From: Progne subis subis
Lineage: Eukaryota; Chordata; Aves; Passeriformes; Hirundinidae
Assembly: GCA_022316685.1 (NCBI GenBank)
Contig: JAKJHU010000067.1
Location: 2,449,001-2,513,000 of the forward strand
Length of the DNA stretch: 64,000 nt
Direction of reading: 5' to 3'
Part shown: positions 52,362 to 63,545 of the stretch, piece by piece
Numbering within the stretch: position 1 is the stretch's first letter
Layout of the letters: each line of letters begins with the position of its first letter
Made by a program: the position numbers and the translations under genes
Notes under the pieces: generated by a model
Told to the model about the DNA's origin: nothing
Databases searched by the model: none
What the model saw: only the letters and a program-made list of their open reading frames with translations

Positions 52362-53963
52362 TAGTAGAAATATTTGTACTTCCCTGTATGGCTTTTACAG
52401 AATATAAACTTACATAAATTGACCTTAAAATATCTCACAGTCTTTATTTGAACATGTAATATTTATACTTTATATATGGGTGTATTAAAATACAGACATA
52501 TTCCACACGAATTAATCATAGACATTTATCACAGTAATTTCAGTACTATGAATTTGCATTTTTCTTCATTATCACAGTAACATTGTGATTAAGAACAAAT
52601 GCATGCACTTATGCTCATATCCACAATAATGCCACATTCTTATCAGATTCAGAGCTAGTGAATTGTTAAGCAAAGGCATTTCAATCCAAGCTGACCATTC
52701 ATCACATTTAGTCAGTGGGCACTTCCATGCAGCTCAAATTAATAGCATTTTCATACAATGGCAAGGTCTTTTTGCTTAATTGCCAACCAATCTGATGTGT
52801 CATCATGGTTTTAGTTTCACATTCATATCGGTAGTGCACAATTAAGTAGATACTTCCCACCAAGGGAACTTGGTAATAGAGGATATTTTTGTCTGATTCT
52901 AACTGTAACTTTTCTATTTTTGTGATATTCAATTTACAGGATGATTATTGATCTCTGTATATGGTTTATGCATAATAACTGAGATGTGTAGGCCACCTGC
53001 TTGCATTAACAAATCCTTTCTCTTCACTTCAGAGTTACAGAAGAAAAAATCTTTTGCCTTTCAAATCCCCAACTACAACAGCAGATTATTTTTAGAAGTC
53101 ACAAAACATTGATGTATGCCTTTATTATTGCTTACCATATTATATTTTTTTTTAGCCAGTATTATTGTGCCAGTGAACTATACCTTCAGTGCCTTTCCTT
53201 TTAGCAATTACATGGTGAACTGTTTCTATGTATCTGTAGATCAGGTTATGGACTGCTTTGATTGATTGTGCCAAAGGTATTATATCTATGTCAATGCTTC
53301 CCATGAAAAATGAAGAGGGAACCAATCAGATCAGCATCATCCCATTTTGTTTCAGTGTAAAATCACTTAGCACTCAAATGGATGTTTTCAAGTCCTCCTG
53401 ACCTTCATGATGCCCACATGGCCCATAAACCTCCAGACACATTTTTAAGACAGTAACAGCATAAAAAGTATTCATCTTACTGGAATAATTTCATGTACTG
53501 GGAAAATTCTGATATTAATGGTGTCATTCTTGTGCAGTTGAGAACCTGAAGTGTTAGAGACATTTAATAATGTGGGGGTTTTGTTTTGTTTTGTTTTGTT
53601 TTTTATGATCCTGTAAGTCCTCCTCTCTACTTCTCTGTAAAACCATGTTTATCACTTAATGCTTGCATGCCATGCCTCACTGATACTAATTTTCCACTAA
53701 TCAGCTTCCTATTTCACAACACTGTAATACCAAGGTTTTGTAGAAATTAACACCCTTTAATTCATAAATAGCAATAAATGTAGTTTAATAATGCACATTA
53801 TTATATGTAAATTAACCAGCTGATTTGTTATTTTCTCTTAGAGTGTTGATTAGAGGTATAAGATATTTTCTGTGAAACAAATTCTGATACTAATTTAGTC
53901 ATGTTATTAACTTCAACTTTAACCAGGGGTATTTCTTCTATTGCTTGTATACTCTCCATCCAG
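52362..53963. other. AT-rich non-coding DNA
   Basis: No supported gene. A (GTTTT)n repeat lies at 53577-53604. The minus-strand frame 52708-52932 (74 codons) has a somewhat protein-like composition but no recognised domain or convincing splice sites. Confidence 0.5.
53577..53604 (+). repeat. (GTTTT)n pentanucleotide repeat
   Basis: About five perfect gtttt units ending in a T run. Confidence 0.95.
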
Positions 53964-54270
53964 AAGAATTAAATTAAGTTCAGGTAGTATATCTGGGTGC
54001 AGAAGCCCAAATTCCAATTTAAGAACGCTGCCAAATGACCATAACAATCAAAGCCACTTAAAACAGCAATCTGCAAGCCAGCATGATGACTCTGAAGATT
54101 ATTACTCCAGTCTGTTAGACAAGCTGTTCATGAAGACTTTGGCTTAAGCCCTGGTATCACTCATTTGTCTGCACTTTGCTCTTGATTCTGAGCCATGAGT
54201 TCCTGACTGTTATTCCAGAGGAGAATGTGGGAGATTTGAAAATAAAGTTTTATAAGTGTTTTTAATGAAC
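53964..54270 (+). other. Candidate 3' terminal exon or retrocopy end
   Basis: A pyrimidine-rich stretch (53930-53960) ends in CAG at 53961-53963, a good splice acceptor. After it an open frame of 60 codons from 53965 runs to TAA (54145-54147). It is Ser/Asn/Gln-rich, with an acidic DDSEDYY segment near its end and a C-terminus DKLFMKTLA. AATAAA follows at 54241-54246, and an A13 run begins at 54271, 25 bp further on. I do not recognise the protein. The A run right at the expected cleavage site also fits a processed retrocopy or chance. No upstream exon was identified. Confidence 0.3.
54241..54246 (+). promoter_or_regulatory. Possible polyadenylation signal AATAAA
   Basis: The canonical hexamer lies 93 bp past the stop codon of the candidate terminal exon. 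AATAAA is common by chance in AT-rich DNA, so this means something only together with that exon. Confidence 0.3.
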
Positions 54271-54356
54271 AAAAAAAAAAAAACCAAAACAAAAATCAGG
54301 GACATTTCCTGAACATAATATAATAATGAAAAAAGCCACATAATTTATTTGATGAT

Positions 54357-54450
54357 TAAAAAAACAAAACAAAACAAAAACCAAAACAAAAAACAAAAAC
54401 AAAACAAAACAAACAAAAAAAAAAAAAAAAAAAAAAAAAACCAAAACCCA
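54357..54450 (-). repeat. A-rich AAAAC repeat and A run
   Basis: Degenerate aaaac units ending in about 25 consecutive A, the complement class of the T/G tracts. Confidence 0.9.
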
Positions 54451-56789
54451 CATTTTTAAAGAAAATGCTCTTCTTTAATTTTTTTTTTTTTTTTTTTTCC
54501 AGTGGGTTGTAAAGCTTGTGTAAGTTACACTTGGGTTACTTACATCAATCATAGAAGCTTTTTTTCCAAATATGGTTAGTCCAAAGTTGTAGAGAAAAAA
54601 AAAATCTACAGAATGAAAACCAAACATTTTTTATTCAGATCTCTAGGTCACAATGTCCCTTCCATATTGCTATCAAGTATGATTAATTTCTCTATCAAAA
54701 GAGATGCCTAGACACACTGGTTTTTTGCAGTACTTTGGAGAACAGAGGCTGTTTAGCAAGGTATATGGATTTGCTGAGAATGTTATTGACTCTGTTATTG
54801 TATGTGATCCATGTATATTTACCAGTTTTTCTACAACATATGTATACATTTGCATGTGTGTAAATATGCACACACATATATACAAATATATAGTCATGCA
54901 TTTGCACACAGAACAAAATGCACAAACTTACCCAGGAATAGCTTTGTAGACCATATGCCATGGATGCTGAGATCTGGCACAGCATCTGAACTCCTGGATT
55001 TAGAGTTTGGACAGCAAGTTAAAATTTTCTCTCACTCTCTTCCAAAATTTAGCACTCTTCACAAACAGAACAAGAAGAAATATTATCCTTATGCCTGTCT
55101 ACCATTATCTGTTTCCCTGCATCAGGCAAAACACAGAAAAAGAAATTCAGTGTAGCTTGTAGAAAACAGGTATTTATGCAGAACAGAGTCAAGCACTGTC
55201 AAGAGTAACCTAGAATGGTATGACCTCCATTCACTTTTGGAAGACTGTTTCTGTTACCTTAACTATCTATTTGAATGGAGATCTATACCACATTTCAGTT
55301 ACTTTCATTATTACAACACTGATTTATCTCCTTACTTAGAAATAGTTTTCTTATTACTCAGTCAAAGAGTGAAAAATTAACTGTTGTGAGTGTCAAGTAT
55401 TACCACAAATTCTTGTTCAAGAGGAGGGCACTCATAGCAGGAAAATCAGGGTGAGCCTAGCAAGGATCCCATGCCCCTTTGATGCCCTGAAAATGCAGCT
55501 CAAAAACTTAATAGCACACTACTGGTCAAAGCAGGGACATCCTATCATAAAGGCTTTCTCTTCTCAAATAGACACAGACTTTTAACTTCATCTCTCATTA
55601 GCTATCCCTTCACTGCAGTACCACAAAGCTAACTTTTAATTTGATAGCATTTTTTTTTCTTTTTTCTTTTTTTCCCCCCTTATGGATACTTTGTGACCTG
55701 ACTGCTACCACCATGCTTTTCTGTGGCTATGTTGATATAAGAAAATTCCAGTATATTTTTCTGAAAGTGAGGTCAGCTGGTATCAGTATCTTTGTTCCCT
55801 TATTTTCCAAAACAAGATGGACAAACTACATTTTGCCAAGTTCTCCATGGTCTCTGTAAACTCACAAACCTTGCTCAAGAATTGCCTAGAAGACTGGATT
55901 TTGACTTGGGCAACAAACATATCAAAGGATCATTTTTACAGTTCAGTAGTGGGGCATACTTTTATTCTGTACCAGGAATATTCTCTGGCACTATTAAATT
56001 GAATAGTATTTTTTTATTATTTTATCAAGAAACTTTAAAAAATAAATATGCATAAAATTATTTAGTTACATTATTTGGCTTAAAAATTACTGAAGTTTGC
56101 TTTGTTTCATTCTAAGATTGTGGCGTTTCCATAATCTTAAGTTTTTAAGAGATTGCAAACTATCCTCAAAGTTTCAGCCTCTGTTTCCTGTGATCCTTGA
56201 CAGCACTTAGAAGTTGACAGGTTGCCTGCAGTTTCTAGATGTAGTATTGTTTCTCTTCAGTGATGAAAATGTGAGAGCTTTCCTTACTTACAGGTCTCAG
56301 TGTATACCCCACAGGTAGCTTACTCCCATTATACGAACTAGTTCTGAGAACACTCCTTTATTTTTCTTCCCCATCTAAAGAATGAAAGTCAAGACTACAA
56401 AAGGGTTGTGGTGCTCTCAGTTTCAGATCCAGTTTCAAGCATGGACATTTGCATGTGGCTTTAAGAACGTGATAAATTGAAGCCACTCCTTTTGCTAGTC
56501 ACTTGTCAGCTGATAGTGTAAATATTTGGTAACCAGATACTGTTAAGAATGCAGAAGAAAACAGGACACTGAGAGTCTAAATATATGGAGAAACAAAAGT
56601 AAAACTTAATCCAAAACAACAGATCCTGTCACTGCAAAAAGTGTATTTCATGAGCTCTGAAAACAGTTCACTTGGAATAACTGAAAGCTGAGGAAGTCCA
56701 AGTTAAAGAACAGCTCAGAAAACCTCAAGTTATTAGGAAGCAGATGTAAGCTAAAAATAAAACCAGTTAGAGCCAAAATAGATCCATGT

Positions 56790-56814
56790 TTGCAACACTG
56801 TAATAGTGTTGCAA
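56790..56814. repeat. Perfect 10-bp inverted repeat, 5-nt loop
   Basis: TTGCAACACT (56790-56799), loop GTAAT, AGTGTTGCAA (56805-56814). Confidence 0.9.
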
Positions 56815-56909
56815 TTGCCCTACAGCAGTGTCCTGGCAATGACACTGGATACCTGCCAGTCTAATTATCCTTACACTAGGAACTTTAAATTGCTGCTTAC
56901 TTCCACCTG

Positions 56910-56935
56910 GCTAAAGCTAATGTCTTAGCTTTAGC
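56910..56935. repeat. Perfect 11-bp inverted repeat, 4-nt loop
   Basis: GCTAAAGCTAA (56910-56920), loop TGTC, TTAGCTTTAGC (56925-56935). It lies about 95 bp from the preceding hairpin. Confidence 0.9.
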
Positions 56936-57966
56936 TCAAAGGCGCAAGTGGACCACCTTATCAGAATTACATAAATCTATTAATATAGTGTGTGTTGACA
57001 TCTCAGTGTCCTAAAGGGCTCCTGAGGCACTGAGAAGAGCTTTTTCTTAATAAGGTATGAGGAGTTCATTTCATTATGACTTGTACGCTTTGATGCATAG
57101 AAATCAGTGTTCAGACATGGTTTGTATTTTTATGTTTCTGTTACATTCTTAAGCAAAGGAAATTTGAAGATTGCTAAAGTAGACTAAATGAAAAGGAAGA
57201 GAAAAACGATATTTTGCATGTGCATACATTTATGCATGTCTGTGTCAAGAGATGGAGGGATGTAGTAGCTTCATACTACATGTACATAGTCATTACATAT
57301 TCCTTGTTTCACATGTATGTAATTGTTTCTGTTATTAAAGTCAAATAGTTCTCTGTGTTCAGACTAATATATAAATATTTTATATATACATAAGAAATAT
57401 TCTCAGCCTTGAAGAGTTTATAAATTGAACAGTCATATCAAGAGAAATACAAGTTATTCTAAATATACATGTGATCTTCACTACTGAAATATGAATTCCA
57501 AGTTGTGAAAACATTTTTCAAGTGAAAATCTGAGAAAACATGATCACTTTGCTCAACAGAATCAGCTGTATGCTTATGAAAAAACACTGATATCATACAA
57601 AATCTTTCCAAAATAAGTTAATATATAGTTTACAGGATCGGGTTTTTTGCTGGTTTCACTAACTGTATTGGTATTAGAAATATTGCTTCATATCTATACT
57701 TTTTAAGCTGCACATCTGAGGTGGATTCCAATCACATGGATTTCTCAGAATTTCAGTTGATAAGGCAAGAAGATTTAAGCCTGATTTAACATCATGCTGC
57801 TAGTATTTGTAATAAGTTTTTCTTTATATTTATTTAAACTCTTAAGCACATATGCACGGAAATTGTTCTTGTGAGTGTGATGACTTAGGATTTTAGCTTT
57901 TATATTTTCCAAATCCTGTACAGCACTAGTGTATAACTCCAGACTCCATATAGAATGCTAGTTAAC

Positions 57967-58340
57967 TGTCTTCACATTTTGGTCAGACTAAACAATCCCT
58001 CTAGGCCTGAGAACCAAGGATACTCTACCGCCTCAGGCCCCAAAAAGTATAAACAAAAGTGTATGGGGGGGGGGGGGGGGGGGGGGAAGCAAACTGGGGT
58101 TATATGACTTTATAACCTGAAGCTGTAAGTGGAGAATTAACCTCTGATATGTAAATGGCCCAAACTTATATCTGTCTGAAAAAACTTGTAACCCTCATCC
58201 ATCTTGATTGTAGCTCCCCTTGGGAGGATTTTGACTGCCCAAGATATACCTATTGAAGGCCTTTAATAATAAATACCTACTTTTATTCTCTTAATCTTGT
58301 GTACCCTCTGTTCTAGGTAGCCAGTTCAAGTGTTCAAGTG
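57967..58340 (+). mobile_element. Probable solo ERV LTR
   Basis: LTR-like plus-strand text with 'ctcaggccccaaaaagtata', 'gtagctccccttgggaggat' and an AATAAA at 58268-58273, followed by a T-rich R/U5-like tail ending near 'ggtagccagttcaagtgttc'. It resembles ERVL-type bird LTRs I recall. No clear TG...CA pair with a target-site duplication was found, so both edges are approximate. A G22 run sits in its U3-like part. Confidence 0.5.
58065..58086. repeat. G22 homopolymer
   Basis: Twenty-two consecutive G, a possible quadruplex-former and a likely sequencing trouble spot. It lies within the probable LTR. Confidence 0.95.
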
Positions 58341-58869
58341 AATATTATCAATATTTCCTTTGCTTCCATAAGATAGTGGACTTTAGCAACAAGTGTTAAG
58401 GCATTTCTTATTGCAATATCATTTTGTTCAATATTTTGTTTTGTAAACATATTGCTTTGAGAGGTACAGGTGTGATAGGGTAAGATTAACTAGCAGGTAA
58501 TACTTAGCTGGCAGTTAGAAGTAGGTGTGCAGACAGGCTGAAGAACTTATTATATAAGAAATATTTTAGAACTATTTTTGGGTTAGCACATCATGCTTTT
58601 GAAGATGTTTTCTTCCAAAAAATACAAAAGCATCAAACACTTAAAATACTTTTGTGTGGGAGTATCTGCTGTGATAAGTGGACTGAGGGCTTTTAGTGCA
58701 GAAAATCCAAAACCACCGCTGTTTGTTAAAATGTCTATAATTCAACACAAACTGGATGGAATTTTTGAGCTGTAAATTTCTCCTTTAGATGGATCATTTA
58801 CTGTATTTTAAACTTATTGCTGGATAGATAAATTCAAAATAGTTTCTTATTTATCCCAAAGCCATTGTG

Positions 58870-58916
<47 letters not shown>

Positions 58917-58943
58917 ATAATAGCATCATAGTGTAGCATCCAC

Positions 58944-58997
<54 letters not shown>

Positions 58998-61284
58998 TTT
59001 TTGTTAAACACTCTCTTGTAAAAAGCTAGTTCCTCTTGGTAAATAATAATAATAATAACAGCAACTACAAAATAGCCCCAGAAAAAAACTTCTCCATGCT
59101 CAGCTTCCATTGTGAAAGAGGAGCACACATGGTAAGAGCTTGCTTTGATGGATTTGAGAACAAAAAGACAACGTATTACCGACAGTTCCCAGAATACAAT
59201 AGATTTTTCACCATTAAGATGATACTTGCCACTCACAGAAATGGAAACAGGAATCTTCACATTCACACATCTTGAACAAATCAAGATATTTCTTCTTTAT
59301 CTTAGTTACCTTCCTAAATAGACCAGATATTATTACCAATCCATCACAAAAAAATCATGCAGAATCTTAGTATCATGTTGCAAAATACATTTGCAGGACA
59401 CTGTCCTTGCAATCCAAAAAGGGAAGCAACTGATGCTTTTCCCCAGAATAATTTGATATACAAAGAATTATTTATACAGAGATAATGTCTATGGTGTTGG
59501 CCTTAGTTCTTCATATCCAGACATCTGAGGTAAATCTCTTCCTTCAAAAGAGGACAAAGGAAGAACATTATATCTGGTATTGCATCCTTCTGAGCACCAA
59601 TAATAACACCATTAATCTCTTTTTAATTGTAGTGAGAACAAAGTAAAGTAGTGAGACATGTCTTTATATTATATATTTATCTTTGTCTATATATCTTCTC
59701 TTTTTCCTTCTGGTTCTTTGAATTGAGAGCATTGTCATTATTCACATTCCTGAATTTTAAAGAAGAATAATGTCCTATGTATGGTATACAAATTTACTTT
59801 CTATGTTTCTGCATTGTTTCTTAATGGTCAGTCTCAACATTACTTTATGCTTTTTTACATACTAAAGTCTACAAAACAAAAACAGCAAAAAAGCTACTTT
59901 TCTCATTAGAATAATTTACAGTAAATATAATAGTAAACATTGTCTGTGTTCTTGAACCATATGGGGGATTGACTTTAGATGTCCAATTGTGAGTGCTATA
60001 TGTAGAACTGACTGGCGTGTTATAGTGCTGCTGACTACACTAGGAACCATCATGCAGATATGATGTTCAAATATCCTGATGAAGATTTTCACTGCAAATT
60101 TAGGCTCTTTCTAATGTGACTTATTTGGCCTTAACAGCTTTCTTTTTAAAAAAAAGAAAAAAAATCCCAAACCCCTATTATTATTAAAACAGAAATCGAC
60201 AAACAAAACCTAGTAATGTTCAAAGCTAAATGTGAATTAATAGTGACACCCAGCGGTCAGGCAAAATTGCTGTTAATTGCTCTAATAGTCCCCATAGAAG
60301 GTGCTGAGATTCACTAGTTTGAGGATGAGGTTCTCAGTGTATATAGTCACCATTATATCAAGGCCAGTCTGTTGCTCATTTTGACAACATGGCATTAATT
60401 AGACCTAAGGTCGTTGAGTGCTGTGTTCAGTGCTTGTTTCTCGATACTGTTTACTTTTGCTGACATTCCAGATAGTAATCATATCAATAGACTATAACAG
60501 CCAGTATTAGAGATTACAAAACAGACTCCAAAATTAATAAAGAGTGTTTATACACCAGAGCATAAGTCAAATACCTTACAATAAGGAGTAGGGGAAAATT
60601 AATTTCTCTAATCTTTTCTAAACCACTCATTTCAGTAGACTGCTTTCCAAAGCAAGAGGTTTCCAATATGTGAAAAATCAAATTTTAGTCTTGAATTAGG
60701 TAAAATCCGACAATTTATCGATAATTTCAGTGCCATGAAATTTTGAGGAAATCTCTACAAAGGGTATTTCTGAACTGATTTATATTCTGAGATGTGTTCT
60801 AAGCTGTGCACTGATTTCACTCTGCAGCTGAAGATCCCAGAGTGTCCTGTTGCAGCTAGAGTTAATGCTTCCAGACACTGCTATCACAGCTCCAACAGCA
60901 GCAAGCAGCTTTTCCCTGGCCTGACTTACTATACAAACTGAGACCCTGGAATATTAAATGATCACTTTGGCAAAAACTGTAGTATGAATCTATTTTATGT
61001 GAAGATGCCAGAGGTACTGGCATCCCAGTAGGCAGCCCAGCCAGAGTCCAGAGGAGATGAGACTTCTTCACTAAAGTCTAGAAAACTCGTTAAAACCAGC
61101 ATATTTTGGGGGGAAAAAATATAAAAAAAAATAAAAATAAAAAATTGTGATTCAGTTAGTTATCTCTTTTGTGAAAATGTGCATGTAAAATAGAAGTTTG
61201 TCTTTTTTTAAAGGCTCGTCTGCAAAAGGACAATAAGGGCTCTACATGCAAACTAATTGCAATGAGTAATTTGCTGTACCGTGG
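58341..61284. other. AT-rich non-coding DNA
   Basis: No supported gene. Contains the A40/(AT)n/T22 block (58875-59002) and an (AAT)n patch at 59041-59057. The minus-strand 145-codon frame at 58847-59284 is mainly translated simple repeat. Confidence 0.6.
58875..59002. repeat. A40 - spacer - (AT)n - T22 compound repeat
   Basis: A40 (58875-58914), a 30-bp unique spacer, an (AT) run of about 18 units (58945-58980) and T22 (58981-59002). The A and T runs are complementary and the AT run is self-complementary, so the block can extrude as a large hairpin. Confidence 0.95.
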
Positions 61285-62236
61285 TGTTTTGTATTTATAT
61301 AACAAGGCTTTGGTAGTGGTGGGGCTGCAGGGTTGACAGAAGCCTACCATCTTTCTGACAGAGACAATTTCAGCCAGCATCAATACAGATCTTCACTTTG
61401 ACAAATCTGAGTCCATCAGTGACATTGGTAGGACATCTGTCAGAGCAAAAGTCTATTTAAGTTTAAAAAAAATCTGCACAGCAGCATTTGAGAAAGAAAT
61501 GAGAATATGGGAGAGAAACAGCTCTGCAGACACCACGGTAAAAAAGGAGAGAGAGGACATGCTGTAGGAACTGACATAGACATTCTCTTGCACCCTGTGA
61601 TGAAGATTATGGTGAGGCAAGCTGTTCCCCTGCAGCCCATGGAGTACCCCATAGTGCTGCAATCTATAGAGAGCCCTTGAAGCAGAAGGCTCCTGGTGGG
61701 AGGTATGGCCCATGGAGAGGAGACCATGCAGGATCAAGAATTTTGACAGGACTTTCTGACCCTGCAGGGAGCCCATTCTGAAGCTGTCTGCCCCTGAAGG
61801 ATGGCAGTCCAGACGCTGGAGCAGTCAGTTACGGAGTGTCATGTAGGTGGGACCCCCTACTGGAACAGGGAAAGAGCACGGAAAGGAATCAGTGGCAGAG
61901 ATAAAACCCACATTTTCCATCTGCCAGCACCACTCGTGGGGAGAAGGTGGGTGATTCAGGGGCAAAGTTTAGTTTCAGAAGAGGGAGGGTGAGAGGAAGG
62001 TGTCTTTTGTTTCCTTTTAATTTCTTACTCTTCTAGTCTGTGAATAATTAGCAACAAATTAAATCATTTTTCCCCATGATGACTCTATTTTTCTTGTGAT
62101 GATAACTGATGAATACTCTTCCTATCTTGACCCATCAGCTTTTCACTGCTATTTTTTCCCCTGTCTTGATGAGGAGAGGGAATGAGAGAGCACCTTGGTG
62201 GATGCCTGGCAGACAGTCAAGGTCAATCCAGCCTAA
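61285..62236 (+). mobile_element. Ancient long solo ERV LTR (about 950 bp)
   Basis: Degraded copy of a long bird LTR that I recognise from several blocks in order. These are 'caaggctttggtagtggtgg' near the start, 'tctatttaagttt' (TATA-like, 61453-61464), repeated 'tggagcag/tggaacaggg' motifs (61801-61875), 'aacaaattaaatca' in place of the polyadenylation region (62053-62066), and 'gtggatgcctggcagacagt' and 'ggtcaatcca' near the end. The element reads left to right. It has many substitutions and no visible target-site duplication, which indicates great age. Frames on either strand here are not genes. Confidence 0.7.
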
Positions 62237-63005
62237 GTATTCACATAAGTCTTCCTCCTCAGCACTTCTATCAAAGGAGAGGGCCTGTTAATGCAGAATC
62301 TGTGCTTCAGTTGGGTTTAACACACAGCACTTAGCTTGTTTGAAAGACAGGTCAAGAACAGAGCAGCTTTCAGTCAAATATAGTAGCAGTTCTAAGAGCA
62401 TTGAAAGTGATTTTTGAGAGGCTGCCATTGCAATTTGTAGTCATTATGCAGGTGAAGTGAATCTCACTCTCAGAAACTAATGGCTGTTTCATTCAGAAGC
62501 ATTATCCTAACTGTATGTGTGGTAGAGAAATGATTAAAGGAGATTTTGTATCCTGTTATTAGTATTATAACTAAGCATTATATTACCCTACAAAAAGTAG
62601 TTCTCACAGCAACTATCCTCCTGTGCAATTTCATAGAACTGAAACTACAATTTTGCTGAAGATCTGTTGTTTATCATCCAGTACTATGAAGCTGAGCCAC
62701 TAGTAGATCAGGGTTTTCCATAAGGTCATTGATTTTTAAGTAGAATAATGGAATGAATACTCAAATTACAGTTTAAGTGAAAAGGTGACAGAGAGAAAAA
62801 TTAAACAACAAAATTCATTAAATAAAAGATTCTTTGTCTAAGAGCCAAAGATCATGATAGAAAAGCTTTGCAAAAAATCTGTGAGATTACAGCAGCTGTT
62901 ACTCAACAATGTAATTCTCTTTTGATTTTCCTCATTTTAATGTCTTACCCACTTGATTGTAGAGCTTACAATTAAAATACAAATCTCTCCTTACAATTAG
63001 TAACT
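62237..63005. other. AT-rich non-coding DNA
   Basis: Nothing recognisable beyond unique AT-rich sequence. Confidence 0.6.
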
Positions 63006-63545
63006 CAGAATCATACAATTATTAATGCTGAAAAAGACCTCTACGATCATTAAGTTTACCCATCAACGAAGTACCAACACTGTGTTCATCACCAAAACAT
63101 GTTGTCAAATGACTTATCCACACATTTTTTTAACATTTACAGGGATAGTGACTCATCCACTTCGCTGGGTAGCCTGTTCCAGTGCTTGACAAACCTTTCA
63201 GTGAATGTGTTTTTTTTCTTTTTTAATGTCTGATCTAAACCTTCCCTCATGCACCCTGAGATCATTTCCTCTCATTCTGCCACATGTTACCTGAGAGAGG
63301 AGACTGACTGCTGCCTGCCTACAAGCTCCTTTCAGGGAGTCATGGAGAGCAATATGGTTCCTCCTAAGCCTCCTTTTCTCCTGGCTAAATAACCCCAGCT
63401 ACCTCAGCCACTCCTCACTAGACTTGTGTTCCAGACCTTCACCGCCTTTCTTTCTCTTCTCTAGACATCCTCCTAGAGTTTTGAGGTTCTTCTTCTAGTG
63501 AGTGTCCCAAAACTGAAGATGGGATTTGAGGTGCCAAGGACAGGA
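63006..63545 (-). mobile_element. CR1 LINE fragment, 3' end
   Basis: The plus strand is CR1 antisense from the 3' terminus inward. It has 'cagaatcatacaatt', 'aaaagacctctacgatcatt', 'gggtagcctgttccagtgct', 'tgagatcatttcctctcatt', 'ccagctacctcagccactcc' and 'cccaaaactgaagatggga'. These follow the order of bird CR1 3' regions. It is 5'-truncated near 63545 and has no intact ORF2. It is less decayed than the CR1 at 39390-41110. Confidence 0.9.

Larger units (their letters stand above)
54271..57966. other. AT-rich non-coding DNA
   Basis: Starts with A-rich tracts (54271-54295 and 54357-54450) and a T run at 54479-54498. Short overlapping frames at 54673-55155 on both strands lack motifs. Two perfect hairpins lie at 56790-56814 and 56910-56935. 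No gene is supported. Confidence 0.55.

Noticed and set aside
52708..52932. 74-codon minus-strand frame with protein-like composition
   Set aside because: No pyrimidine-rich acceptor or clear donor bounds it, and I recognise no family. Too weak to annotate as an exon.
58847..59284. 145-codon minus-strand frame
   Set aside because: Mostly translated A, AT and T repeats, with no domain.
61440..61776. Two overlapping minus-strand frames of 95-107 codons
   Set aside because: They lie inside the ancient LTR and look like no known protein.
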